Shown: positions 36,421 through 45,266 of the stretch, piece by piece | Position numbering within the stretch: the first letter of the stretch is position 1 | How the letters are laid out: the number at the start of each line of letters is the position of its first letter | Assembly: GCA_937927975.1 (NCBI GenBank) | Contig: CALEZT010000228.1 | Location: 3,487 to 67,486, forward strand | Direction of reading: 5' to 3' | Length of the DNA stretch: 64,000 nucleotides | Source of the DNA: an uncultured Phycisphaerales bacterium | GTDB lineage: Bacteria > Planctomycetota > Phycisphaerae > Sedimentisphaerales > Anaerobacaceae | Translations under genes and position numbers: made by a program | Notes under the pieces: generated by a model | Databases searched by the model: none | The model's input: only the letters and a program-made list of their open reading frames with translations | What the model was told of the DNA's origin: nothing

Positions 36421-37551
36421 CTACTTCGTTTCCTCTTCGTCGTCCAGCCGGTCACGATCGACCCTGGCCAGCACGATTCGTTCATAGGGATTCTGGTCTC
36501 CTGCCTCGAAAAGGCAGGCCAGAGCCCCGTCGGGCAACATGGCCAGGCAGGAATAGGCGGCCGGGCCCGGCCACAGGACCCTCTTGATCGGCCACGTCTT
36601 ACCTTCGTCCAGGCTCACACGAACGGTCATGTCCTGTCGTTTTGTCGTATGAGCCGGATTGGAGAAGGCCAGGCGAGACGGGTTCATCGTGCATCGGAGA
36701 AAGCCGGCCTGGCACACGGGTTCGATCAGAGCAGGATCGTGCCGAACGCCAGACCACGTGAGCCCGCCGTCGGCGCTGGTCGCCAGAGCACGGGTCGTCT
36801 GCGACCGGTCGTAGTTCCGCATGTTGATCAGAAGCGTTCCATCCGCGAGTTCGACGACCTGGCACTCGTTGACCGCCGGGCGAATGACGCCGCCCAACTG
36901 CCAGGTTTGACCGTGATCGTCGCTGTAGACGATGTGCGAACCGTAACCGTGCGGATCGTCGGGTTCGACGTAGCTGTGGTCGCACGGGATCACCAGTCGG
37001 CCCTTCCAGGGACCTTGCGTCAGTTGGATACCGACGCCGGGACCGGTGGCGTACCATCGCCACTCGGGGCGTTTGACCCGCGCGGTGATCTCCCGCGGCC
37101 GGGCCCACGTTCGACCATTGTCGTCGCTGGACGTGATGAAGACCCGACGGGTGTCCTTCGCGGCATTCTGCATGATCTGGCTTTCGGTGTCCTTGCCGTG
37201 ATTCCAGGTCAAGGGAAGCCAGATCGTGCCGGTGGTTCGATCCACCACAGGGCAGGGGTTTCCGCAGGTGTTTTCTCCATCATCCCATACCACCTGTTGG
37301 GGGCCCCAGGTTCTGCCGCCATCGGCAGATCGTTTCACAAGCACGTCGATGTCGCCGGCGTCGGACCGACTGCCTTTGCGCCCTTCGCAGAAGGCCAGAA
37401 GGGCGCCGTCTGGAGCGACGACCAGGGCGGGGATCCGGTAGGTGTGATAGCCGTCGCGGCCGCTGACGAAGACGTCGGTGAGTTGGGGATCGGCGACGCA
37501 GCAGAATGCGGATGCGACCAGGTAGAATGTAAGGTCTGTAACGAGTATCAC
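36421..37551 (-). CDS. Exported exo-alpha-sialidase (GH33-like)
   Basis: 376 aa with an N-terminal signal peptide. Six-bladed propeller with the sialidase F/Y-R-I-P motif (T-Y-R-I-P-A-L, about 38-44), which carries the first of the arginines that hold the sialate carboxylate, and five Asp-boxes (S-A-D-G-G-R-T-W, S-D-D-N-G-R-T-W, S-D-D-H-G-Q-T-W, S-A-D-G-G-L-T-W, S-L-D-E-G-K-T-W). The conserved E-G-R-K-G ... D-I-D is close to bacterial GH33 enzymes that release terminal sialic acid. It starts with GTG, sharing GTGA with the stop of the zf-TFIIB gene upstream, so the two are translationally coupled. Confidence 0.88.
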   Translation of the reverse strand: MILVTDLTFYLVASAFCCVADPQLTDVFVSGRDGYHTYRIPALVVAPDGALLAFCEGRKGSRSDAGDIDVLVKRSADGGRTWGPQQVVWDDGENTCGNPCPVVDRTTGTIWLPLTWNHGKDTESQIMQNAAKDTRRVFITSSDDNGRTWARPREITARVKRPEWRWYATGPGVGIQLTQGPWKGRLVIPCDHSYVEPDDPHGYGSHIVYSDDHGQTWQLGGVIRPAVNECQVVELADGTLLINMRNYDRSQTTRALATSADGGLTWSGVRHDPALIEPVCQAGFLRCTMNPSRLAFSNPAHTTKRQDMTVRVSLDEGKTWPIKRVLWPGPAAYSCLAMLPDGALACLFEAGDQNPYERIVLARVDRDRLDDEEETK

Positions 37552-37967
37552 GCCTGTGAGTCCTTGGTAGTCTGGGGTGTATCTTTTCCGAGCATATCGG
37601 CCAGGAGCCTGAGGATTCGATTCTCAGGGTCCAGTTGACCCCGGCGGAGGATATCCTCCAACTCGCCGCGATCGAACCAGAGCCCATGACTCCGTCGACA
37701 CTGGTCGATTCTCAAGGGCAGCGTCGCCTGCCCCACCAGGATCTTGTTCATCCGTTTGTCGCAAATCGGACACAGGCGGGGTTGCTCGGTCCCGGCGGTG
37801 TCCTTACGAAAGGAACGTAGGAGTTGTCCGGCCTTCTCGGGGGCGTCCATGAGCAATTCCAGTTCGCCGCTATCGAGCCAGACGCCGCCGCAGGAGACGC
37901 AGTAGTCGATCTCCACATTGGCCATCTCCAGCGTTATCATCGCGTTCTTGCACGCAGGACAGTTCAT
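37548..37967 (-). CDS. Protein with two zf-TFIIB zinc-finger modules
   Basis: 139 aa, cytosolic. First module: M-N-C-P-A-C then D-Y-C-V-S-C-G-G-V-W-L-D-S-G-E-L, a complete four-cysteine zf-TFIIB ribbon. Second module: C-P-I-C-D-K then D-Q-C-R-R-S-H-G-L-W-F-D-R-G-E-L, where the usual fourth Cys is replaced by His (C-x3-H). Function of the family is unknown. The stop overlaps the GTG of the sialidase gene by 4 bases. Confidence 0.88.
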   Translation of the reverse strand: MNCPACKNAMITLEMANVEIDYCVSCGGVWLDSGELELLMDAPEKAGQLLRSFRKDTAGTEQPRLCPICDKRMNKILVGQATLPLRIDQCRRSHGLWFDRGELEDILRRGQLDPENRILRLLADMLGKDTPQTTKDSQA

Positions 37968-38216
37968 TCAGAGGCTCCAGGCACTCCTGACTACTATTCA
38001 TATCGGCCTGGCGGCGTATATTCCATGATTGCCGATTCGACGCAGGCAGACGGTTAGCCGCAGGATACGGATATAGACGCATGGGCGTGCGGGATATTCA
38101 AGGGCCTGGCACCACAAAAATTTCGCATTCCTGCGTTTTTTTTCATCTACATCGACCGTACGAGAATCGCCTTGATAGACAAGAGTCAATCCCTTGCGAG
38201 GGTGGCCTGTGGATAT

Positions 38217-38254
38217 GGCGAAGACGCAGCGAGCGGGCGGGCTGCGTCTTCGCC
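38217..38254 (+). terminator. 13-bp perfect stem-loop with no gene before it
   Basis: GGCGAAGACGCAG (38217-38229), a 12-base loop, CTGCGTCTTCGCC (38242-38254), then CTTCATTT. Nothing codes on the plus strand before it, so it may end a small RNA or stop read-through from either side. Confidence 0.5.
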
Positions 38255-38401
38255 CTTCATTTACGCGTGCAGTCACGCCGGTTTCGCACTTCTTCTGCAG
38301 TCGCTTCAACAATGGTGGAGCATGTCCAATCGAAGCCGGATGAGCCCAGGATGCCGCCTGCCGACAAAGGAGAAGGTTGGCGTTTCACTTGCGGCCCACC
38401 A

Positions 38402-38430
38402 TTGCAGGGAGTGTGGGAGCAGGGTATAAA
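38402..38430 (+). promoter_or_regulatory. Promoter for the DUF1080-RraA operon
   Basis: TTGCAG (38402-38407), 17 bases, TATAAA (38425-38430). The leader to the ATG at 38672 is about 235 bases. Confidence 0.6.
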
Positions 38431-38535
38431 GGGATGGCTTCAATAGGAGTATGGCAGCACGATGCCTGCTTTCGCCAAGACGCTGGTTTCGCACGAAGTT
38501 ATGTGGATTGGGCCTTTTCTTACGGGGAGAAGGTC

Positions 38536-38552
38536 GCAGGTTCAAGTGCTGC
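38536..38552 (+). other. tRNA T-arm-like fragment
   Basis: GCAGG-TTCAAGT-GCTGC has the stem-loop-stem pattern of a tRNA T-arm, with one stem mismatch. No matching acceptor strands, D-arm or convincing anticodon arm are found at the right distances, so it is at most a remnant. Confidence 0.3.
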
Positions 38553-38671
38553 ACCGTTCATTCACCGACGATATCGAACGCGAGTTGCAGTGGAGGGGGA
38601 TCCCCGACAGAGATCCCCGATTAACTCGGCTGACGAGGTCATGCGACAACAACAGGTGAAAGGAGTGCCGA

Positions 38672-40279
38672 ATGAATTGCAGAAGGATGCTTTGGCTTGC
38701 GGCTGCGCTGGTGTTGGCAGCGACCGGTGCGGGTATGGCCCAGGAACAACGCCAGGACTCGTGGGTCGCTCTTTTCGATCCGAATGTGCACAAGGACCTC
38801 GCGGGATGGTCCGTCCACAGCGGGACGGCCAGGTATCACGTCGAGGGCAATGAGATCGTCGGCACGACGGTCAAGGGCAGCCCCAACACGTTCCTCTGCA
38901 CCGAGCGGGAGTATGGCGACTTCGTCCTGGAGTTCGAGGTCAAGGTCGATCCACGGCTCAACTCCGGCGTTCAGATCCGCAGCCAGATCGCCCCGAAGGA
39001 GATGGCGTTCGTATTCCCCGATCGCGAGGGGAAGCCTCAGTCCCGCGTAATTCCCGCCGATCGCGTGTACGGCTACCAGGTGGAGATCGCCACGGAGAAG
39101 GCCGGCTCTTCCGGCAGCATCTACGACGAGGCGCGTCGCGCGGTCATGCTGGCCAGCACGAATGCGGATCCCGTTGCGAGCAAGGCTTTCAAGGACAACC
39201 AGTGGAACAAGTATCGGGTCGAGTGCAAGGGCGACCGGATCCGCACATGGATCAATAACGTGCCCTGCGTCGATCTGCGGGACAGCATGACCCTGCGAGG
39301 CGTGATCGGCCTGCAGGTGCATGGCATCGGAAACCAGGAAGGGCCATACGAGGTCCGCTGGCGAAATCTCCGCATCCAGGCCGCCGACGGAGGCGTCGAG
39401 CCGGTGGATATTTCCGGCCGCACGCGCGTGCTCCAGTGTACGCCGAAATGGACCGGGCCGCGGATGGCGGACGGACGGCCGCGAGTTTCGGACGATCTGA
39501 TCAAGCGGATGAGGAATGTGCCGATCACGATGGCCTGGAGCGTCGTCAGCAACGCGGGCTATCACAACTGCTATGAGACGGCGCTGGGCTGGCAAATCAT
39601 GCGTCCGGAAGAAGCGATTGTGGGTCGCGTGCTCACCGCGCAGTACATCCCCATGCAGCCGGACTTCAACAAGGCGATCATGGATCAGGGACACGCCGAG
39701 GGCCGGTTGGGCAACTCCAATTCCTGGCCGATCGACATGCTCCAGAAAGGCGATGTCTACGTCGCCGACGGGTTCGGCAAGGTGCTCGACGGCACTCTGA
39801 TCGGCGACAACCTGGGCAACGCGATCTACGCCAGGAGCGGCAACGGCGTGATCTTCAACGCAGGCGTTCGCGACCTGGAAGGGCTCGAAGAGATCGAAGG
39901 CTTCAACGCCTGGCACAAAGGCGCGGACCCGAGCTACCTCAAAGAAGTGATGCTCAGTGCGATCAACGTGCCCATCCGGATCGGTCGGGCGGTGGCCTGC
40001 CCAGGCGACGTGGTGCTGGCCAAACGAGAGGGAATCGTCTTCATCCCGGCTCACCTGGCGGAGAAAGTCGTCACCGAATCGGAGGCGATCACGCTCCGCG
40101 ACATGTTCGGGCATCGGCGGCTCAAGGAGGGCAAGTACACGCCGGGACAGATCGACAGCCGATGGACGCCCGAGATTCGCGAGGATTTCCGAGGCTGGCT
40201 CAAGCAGAACATCAACCAACTGCCGGTGCCCAGGGAAGTGATCGAGGAGATGCTCGATCCCAAGGCGAGGAACTGGTAA
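38672..40279 (+). CDS. Exported fusion of DUF1080 (3-keto-disaccharide hydrolase-like) and RraA-like domains
   Basis: 535 aa with a Sec signal peptide (ends G-M-A-Q). Residues about 28-240 form a DUF1080 jelly roll (W-V-A-L-F-D, D-L-A-G-W, F-E-V-K, N-S-G-V-Q-I-R-S, Y-E-V-R-W-R-N-L); some family members hydrolyse 3-keto-glycosides. Residues about 273-520 are RraA/HMG-aldolase-like: G-D-V-Y-V-A-D-G-F-G, G-D-N-L-G-N-A and N-A-G-V-R-D-L, with the Arg-Asp pair that handles substrate and metal. RraA-fold proteins include RNase E inhibitors and aldolases; export rules out the RNase role. GGAG stands about 7 bases before the ATG. First gene of a four-gene operon. Confidence 0.88.
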   Translation: MNCRRMLWLAAALVLAATGAGMAQEQRQDSWVALFDPNVHKDLAGWSVHSGTARYHVEGNEIVGTTVKGSPNTFLCTEREYGDFVLEFEVKVDPRLNSGVQIRSQIAPKEMAFVFPDREGKPQSRVIPADRVYGYQVEIATEKAGSSGSIYDEARRAVMLASTNADPVASKAFKDNQWNKYRVECKGDRIRTWINNVPCVDLRDSMTLRGVIGLQVHGIGNQEGPYEVRWRNLRIQAADGGVEPVDISGRTRVLQCTPKWTGPRMADGRPRVSDDLIKRMRNVPITMAWSVVSNAGYHNCYETALGWQIMRPEEAIVGRVLTAQYIPMQPDFNKAIMDQGHAEGRLGNSNSWPIDMLQKGDVYVADGFGKVLDGTLIGDNLGNAIYARSGNGVIFNAGVRDLEGLEEIEGFNAWHKGADPSYLKEVMLSAINVPIRIGRAVACPGDVVLAKREGIVFIPAHLAEKVVTESEAITLRDMFGHRRLKEGKYTPGQIDSRWTPEIREDFRGWLKQNINQLPVPREVIEEMLDPKARNW

Positions 40280-40320
40280 GACGACCGAATCAACCTGACT
40301 CGTATAAGGAAAGACACACG

Positions 40321-41682
40321 ATGAAGCAGCAGAAGCACGAGGCAGCCTGTTCGAGACGCTCTTTGTTCAGAACCGCCGGCGCGGGGTTTGCCGGCCTGAC
40401 GCTGGCAGGTTTGGTGGACGCGCCGATTGAGGAGCAGGTGGCGTGCGCCACGCAGAACATCTCTCGCAGTTCCAGTCCTTCGGAACTGCGGATCACCGAT
40501 CTTCGCATCGCAGTGGTCGGACGGGCGCCGATGCGATGTCCGCTGATCCGCATCGATACGAATCAGGGCATCTCCGGTTACGGCGAAGTCCGCGACGGGG
40601 CCAGCGAACGCTACGCGCTGATGCTCAAGGCCCGCCTGCTCCGGCAGAACCCCTGCAACGTCGAGCTGTTGTTCAAGCGAATCCGACAGTTCGGCGGTCA
40701 TGCCCGCCAGGGCGGGGGCGTCTCCGGCGTGGAGATGGCCCTGTGGGACCTTGCGGGCAAAGCCTATGGCGTCCCGGTCTATCAGATGCTCGGCGGACGC
40801 TATCGCGAAAAAGTTCGGCTGTACGCGGACACGCCCGACGGGCAGGTCACCGGCTTGAAGAAACGGATCGAGCAGGGATTCACGTTCCTCAAATACGATT
40901 GCGGAATCCGAAGCGTTCGCGACGTCCCCGGCGCGCTGACCTATCCGACCCGGGAGACCAACTGGCAGGGCAAGCACCCGTTCACCGGCATCCAACTGTC
41001 CGACAAAGGGGCGGCGTTGATGGCTGAGAAGTTCGCCGCGGTTCGGGAGGTGGTCGGGTGGGAAATCCCTGTGGCGTCGGACCATTTCGGCCATATAGAC
41101 GTCAACAGTTGCATCAAACTGGGCAAGGCGGTGGGACCGTATCAGTTGGCCTGGCTTGAGGACATGGTTCCGTGGGAATACACGGATATGCTCAAGGAGA
41201 TCAAGCATGCGATCGATGTCCCTCTGCTGACGGGCGAGGACATCTACACCCTCGACGGAGGCTTCAAGAAGCTGATCGACGAGCGTGCGATCGATATGGT
41301 GCACCCCGACCTGGCCACCGCGGGCGGCATCCTCGAAACCAAGAAGATCGGCGACTACGCCGAGGCTGCGGGCATTGCGATGGCACTGCATTTCGCGGGA
41401 ACGCCGGTGTCGTTCATGGCCAATCTGCACTGCGCCGCGGCGACGGAGAACTTCATCGCTTTGGAGCATCACTCAGTAGACGTCGAATGGTGGGAAGACT
41501 TGGTCGCCGGAGTCCCGAAGCCGCTTCATACAGGCGGTTTCGCCCGTGTGCCGGATGGGCACGGCCTGGGCATTGAGCTGAACCTGGACGTGCTCAAGGA
41601 GCATCTCGATCGCGGCTGCGAGCTGTTCGCGCCCACCGACGAGTGGAACCAGGATCGCTCCAACGACCGGCTCTGGAGCTGA
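40321..41682 (+). CDS. Tat-exported enolase-superfamily (mandelate racemase/muconate lactonizing) dehydratase
   Basis: 453 aa. Tat signal S-R-R-S-L-F-R-T-A-G-A-G-F-A-G. The capping domain is followed by the TIM barrel with F-L-K-Y-D, metal ligands Asp (A-S-D-H-F-G), Glu (W-L-E-D-M) and Glu (T-G-E-D-I), H-P-D-L-A-T-A-G-G and a late His (A-L-H-F-A-G). The arrangement resembles sugar-acid dehydratases such as galactonate or mannonate dehydratase. The substrate is not readable. The ATG at 40321 starts the Tat peptide; the gene follows the DUF1080-RraA gene by 41 bases. Export of this class is unusual outside Planctomycetes. Confidence 0.9.
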   Translation: MKQQKHEAACSRRSLFRTAGAGFAGLTLAGLVDAPIEEQVACATQNISRSSSPSELRITDLRIAVVGRAPMRCPLIRIDTNQGISGYGEVRDGASERYALMLKARLLRQNPCNVELLFKRIRQFGGHARQGGGVSGVEMALWDLAGKAYGVPVYQMLGGRYREKVRLYADTPDGQVTGLKKRIEQGFTFLKYDCGIRSVRDVPGALTYPTRETNWQGKHPFTGIQLSDKGAALMAEKFAAVREVVGWEIPVASDHFGHIDVNSCIKLGKAVGPYQLAWLEDMVPWEYTDMLKEIKHAIDVPLLTGEDIYTLDGGFKKLIDERAIDMVHPDLATAGGILETKKIGDYAEAAGIAMALHFAGTPVSFMANLHCAAATENFIALEHHSVDVEWWEDLVAGVPKPLHTGGFARVPDGHGLGIELNLDVLKEHLDRGCELFAPTDEWNQDRSNDRLWS

Positions 41683-41800
41683 CCGGCTTTCGCCTTGGGC
41701 TCATACGCAATGAATTTGGCAGACACGGCTCAATGCCGACGTTGACGAAATACGTGGTGTCACGAAGGATGGGTTTGAACGAGAACTTAGGAGTGCGATC

Positions 41801-42793
41801 ATGCAAAATCAAGCACAAACCAGAGAACGACGAACAATGTCCCGCCGGGAGTTACTGGGCGGCGCGGCGGCAGTGGCAGCTCTCGCCATGGCGCCGAATG
41901 GCGTGTTGAAAGACGCTGCGGCCCAGCCTGCGGGCAAGCCCAACTCCAATTTCGGCGGCGTCCAGATCGGAACGATCACCTACAGCTTCCGCGGCCTGCC
42001 CGGCTCGGCCGAGGACATTCTCAAGTACGTCGTTCAGTGCGGGATCAGCTCAATCGAGTTGATGGGCGAGCCCGTCGAGCAGTTCGCGGGAGTTCCCACC
42101 GGGCCCCGTGGCGGCCGACGCGGGGAGATGACCGACGAGCAGCGAAAGGCGATGGACAAGAGTGTTGCAGATCAGCTCCAGTGGCGCGTGTCGGCACCGA
42201 TGGACAAGTTCCAGGCCCTTCGCAAGCTGTACAACGACGCAGGCGTCAACATCCACATCGTCAAGTTCGGCAACATCGGCGACCGCAATATGACCGACGG
42301 CGAAATCGATTACTACTTCCGAATCGCCAAGGCGCTGGGGGCCAGGGGCATCACTCGCGAACTCTCGGAAGAGGCCGCCAAACGACTGGGCCCCTTTGCG
42401 GACAAGCACGAGATCATGATCGGCTTCCACAATCACACGCAGATGACGCCTACGACCTACGAGGGATCGATGCTTTCGTACGGGAAGTACCTGGGCATCA
42501 ATTTCGACATCGGCCACTATGTCGCCGGCACGAACCGTTCGCCGATTCCCATCATCGAGAAATATCACGACCGGATTCTCAGCCTCCACCTGAAGGACCG
42601 CAAGATCAACAACGGTCCGAACATGCCGTTCGGGCAGGGCGATACGCCGGTGGCGCTGGTGCTCCAGTTGCTCAAGAGAGAGAAGTGGCCCATCCCGGCC
42701 GACATCGAGCTGGAGTACCCGGTCCCGCAGGACTCCGACCCGGTCGCCGAGACGGCCAAGTGCGTCCAGTTCTGCAAACAGGCGTTGGCCTGA
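41801..42793 (+). CDS. Tat-exported sugar isomerase/epimerase (AP-endonuclease 2 TIM-barrel family)
   Basis: 330 aa. Tat signal S-R-R-E-L-L-G-G-A-A-A-V-A-A. The TIM barrel is of the xylose-isomerase-like type: G-I-S-S-I-E-L-M-G-E-P at the start, I-G-F-H-N-H-T (metal ligands), F-D-I-G-H-Y, L-S-L-H-L-K-D-R and a late I-E-L-E-Y. Such proteins epimerise or isomerise sugars; in planctomycetes they occur with DUF1080 proteins, and some are linked to 3-keto-sugar pathways. TAGGAG stands 8 bases before the ATG. It lies 118 bases after the dehydratase gene and 46 before GH31. Confidence 0.9.
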   Translation: MQNQAQTRERRTMSRRELLGGAAAVAALAMAPNGVLKDAAAQPAGKPNSNFGGVQIGTITYSFRGLPGSAEDILKYVVQCGISSIELMGEPVEQFAGVPTGPRGGRRGEMTDEQRKAMDKSVADQLQWRVSAPMDKFQALRKLYNDAGVNIHIVKFGNIGDRNMTDGEIDYYFRIAKALGARGITRELSEEAAKRLGPFADKHEIMIGFHNHTQMTPTTYEGSMLSYGKYLGINFDIGHYVAGTNRSPIPIIEKYHDRILSLHLKDRKINNGPNMPFGQGDTPVALVLQLLKREKWPIPADIELEYPVPQDSDPVAETAKCVQFCKQALA

Positions 42794-42839
42794 TCGACGT
42801 TGCGGTACCTGCACGGGATCTGTTCTATAGAAGGCGGCA

Positions 42840-45266
42840 ATGAGAAGGTCTTTGCGTGTTCTGGCTGTTGTAGGCGTTCTTACGTTTTCACAGTTCGCTG
42901 GCGCCGCCGGTGCCGAGTCGATCGATTTGACGCTCGGCACCGGCGATATCCTTCGCGTCGAGCCTGTGGCTGCCGGCATCCTTCGCGTTCGAGTGGGGCC
43001 CAACGCTCGATTTGAACGCTCGCTGATGGAACGCTACGGCATCGTCCGGACCGAGTGGCCTGCGTGCGAGGCTTCGGTTCGCGAAGAACCGGAGGTCACG
43101 CGAATTGCCACCGGCGCCGGGGCATTGGAGGTCCGTCGCAGCGACGGACGGATGCGGCTTCTCGACTCGCAGGGCAAGACGCTCTGCGAGGGCATTACGC
43201 CTCAGCTTTCCCGCATGAGTGGGGCCTCGCTGGAGGCGTTCAAGACGCGACAGGCCGCGATGGCGGAGTATTTCAAGGGGGAGAAACGCAAGGGCGGCCA
43301 GATCCAGATCATCGGCGCCGTGTCGCAGGATAAGGCCGAGCACTCTGAGGTCATGCACGAGTTCGACCTGCCGAACAACTCCTTCGGCGCGACCTTCAGT
43401 ATCCGCGACGACGAGCGTTTCTACGGTTTGGGGACTGCCTCTTCCCACCGTCTTCAACTGCGTGGTCACGGTTATCGGCTTTGGACCCAGTACCGAGGCA
43501 ACTTCGGGTATAGCGGAAGGCCGGGCGGTTGGGAGCAGACCGAAGGCCCGATCCCCCTCTTGCTCAGCACGGGCGGCTGGGGGATCTTCGTGAACACCAC
43601 CTGGGTCCACTACTACGACATCGGCCGGTATGAGGCGGACAAGATGTTCTTCTGGGGTCCCGGCGGGCAACTCGACTTCTACCTGCTGATCGGCGACAAG
43701 CTGCCCAAGCTGATCGACTTGTATACCGAGATCACGGGCAAACCGCGTCTCTTGCCGCTGTTCGGCTATGGCCTGACCTACGTCGGCCAGATCACGCAGA
43801 ACGAGCATGAGATCTGCAACGACGCCAGGCTCTTTCGCGACAAGGGCATCCCGTGCGATCTCATCGGCCTCGAGCCGCAGTGGATGAAGAAGAACTACGA
43901 CACGTCACATGAGAAGGAGTGGAACCCGGACAAGTTCTATATTCCTTCCTGGATGGGCCCGGACTCCAAGAACGGCACCTTCATCGGCGGGCTGGATCGT
44001 ATCGGCTTTAAGCTCTCGCTGTGGCTGGTCTGCCGGGACGATCTGACCGTGGAGGAGGAGCGGCAGGTCGCGATCCGGGAGGGACGAGGCAAGGACTTCC
44101 CGCCCAAGCCTGATGCGTGGTTCAACCACCTTCAGAAGTTCGTCCGAAACGGCGTTCGCGCCTTCAAGATGGACCCGGAGAACCTCATTCAGGAGCATCC
44201 CGACTGGAAGTACTACAACGGCCGCTGCGACCTGGAGAATCACAACCTGACGCAAGTCCTCTATCACAAGCAGATGTGCCTGGGCTACGAGCAGTTCACG
44301 AATCGCCGCGCGATGACGCACTACTGCGCCGCGTGGGCCGGCGTGCAGCGATGGGGCGCAACCACGATGGGCGACAACGGCGGGGGCCCGAAGGCCCTCG
44401 TCTGGATGCTCAACTACGCCATGAACGGGCATATGAACACCTCGTGCGATATGCAGACCTCGAGCCAGGGCCTCCATTTCGGATTCCTCCAGCCCTGGAG
44501 CCAGCACAACAACTGGGCCTACACGACGCAGCCCTGGTTCCTGGGCAAGCAGAGCGAGGCGATCTACAGGGACTACGCCCGCCTGCGGTACAGCCTGATC
44601 CCGTACATCTACTCGGCCGCCCACGTTGGGCATCTCACATCGATGCCGATCCTGCGGCCGATGCCCCTAGCGTTCCCTGACGACCTGCGGCTCAGCGACT
44701 GCACGACGCAGTACATGCTGGGCGACAGCCTGTTGGTGACCGCGTTCACGGACAAGGTGTCCCTGCCCGCCGGACGCTGGATCGATTACTGGACGGGGGC
44801 CGTGCACATGGGCCCGAAAGAGATGCCGTTGGCCTATCCCAAGAACCGGGCGGGAGGCCTGTTCGTGCAGGCCGGCGCGATTCTCCCTTACTGGCCTGTG
44901 ATGGATTACGTTGGCGAACAACCCGCCGAGACGCTGACGCTGCATGTGTATCCCGAGGGCAAGAGCGAGTACACGCTCTACGAGGACGATGGCGACTCGC
45001 TGGAATACCTTAAAGGAGCCGTCGCTCGCACGCAGATCCGCTGTGACGCGAGCTCCAGACAGGTGACGCTGACGATCGATCCCCGCCAGGGCTCGTACCG
45101 CGGCATGCCTGCGACGCGGAGCTACGAGGTGCGGGTCCACATCGCTGAGCCGAAGTCTGTGACAGCGGCCCAGTGGAGCTACGATCCTCACACCAAGACC
45201 GTGTGCGCGGCTGTCAAAGAGGACCCGCAGCGCAACACGCCAATCGTCATTCAATGCGATCTGTGA
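42840..45266 (+). CDS. Secreted GH31 glycosidase (alpha-glucosidase/alpha-xylosidase type)
   Basis: 808 aa with a Sec signal peptide (A-G-A-A-G-A-E). N-terminal beta-sandwich, then an (alpha/beta)8 barrel with the nucleophile Asp445 in F-K-M-D-P-E and the likely acid/base Asp512 in M-G-D-N-G-G-G, and C-terminal beta domains. GH31 enzymes remove terminal alpha-glucose, alpha-xylose or alpha-galactose with retention, or act as lyases or sulfoquinovosidases. The nucleophile context differs from the common D-(M/F)-x-E form, so the substrate may not be glucose. Its stop abuts that of the MFS gene on the other strand, with no base between. Confidence 0.92.
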   Translation: MRRSLRVLAVVGVLTFSQFAGAAGAESIDLTLGTGDILRVEPVAAGILRVRVGPNARFERSLMERYGIVRTEWPACEASVREEPEVTRIATGAGALEVRRSDGRMRLLDSQGKTLCEGITPQLSRMSGASLEAFKTRQAAMAEYFKGEKRKGGQIQIIGAVSQDKAEHSEVMHEFDLPNNSFGATFSIRDDERFYGLGTASSHRLQLRGHGYRLWTQYRGNFGYSGRPGGWEQTEGPIPLLLSTGGWGIFVNTTWVHYYDIGRYEADKMFFWGPGGQLDFYLLIGDKLPKLIDLYTEITGKPRLLPLFGYGLTYVGQITQNEHEICNDARLFRDKGIPCDLIGLEPQWMKKNYDTSHEKEWNPDKFYIPSWMGPDSKNGTFIGGLDRIGFKLSLWLVCRDDLTVEEERQVAIREGRGKDFPPKPDAWFNHLQKFVRNGVRAFKMDPENLIQEHPDWKYYNGRCDLENHNLTQVLYHKQMCLGYEQFTNRRAMTHYCAAWAGVQRWGATTMGDNGGGPKALVWMLNYAMNGHMNTSCDMQTSSQGLHFGFLQPWSQHNNWAYTTQPWFLGKQSEAIYRDYARLRYSLIPYIYSAAHVGHLTSMPILRPMPLAFPDDLRLSDCTTQYMLGDSLLVTAFTDKVSLPAGRWIDYWTGAVHMGPKEMPLAYPKNRAGGLFVQAGAILPYWPVMDYVGEQPAETLTLHVYPEGKSEYTLYEDDGDSLEYLKGAVARTQIRCDASSRQVTLTIDPRQGSYRGMPATRSYEVRVHIAEPKSVTAAQWSYDPHTKTVCAAVKEDPQRNTPIVIQCDL

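Larger units (their letters stand above)
37968..38671. other. 704-base gap with a hairpin, a promoter and a tRNA-like fragment
   Basis: No supported protein. The stretch holds a strong hairpin (38217-38254), a promoter (38402-38430) and a T-arm-like fragment (38536-38552), described separately. A hairpin pairs GGGGATC (38596-38602) with GATCCCC (38612-38618), about 55 bases before the next start. Frames starting at 38451 and 38462 are not family-like. Confidence 0.5.

Noticed and set aside
38470..38560. A complete tRNA gene
   Set aside because: Only the T-arm pattern is present; no acceptor stem pairs at the right distance.
38451..38659. Small frames at 38451 and 38462 after the operon promoter
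   Set aside because: The AGGAG is only one base from the ATG at 38451 and too far from 38462. Composition is unlike a protein and part is the T-arm-like fragment.
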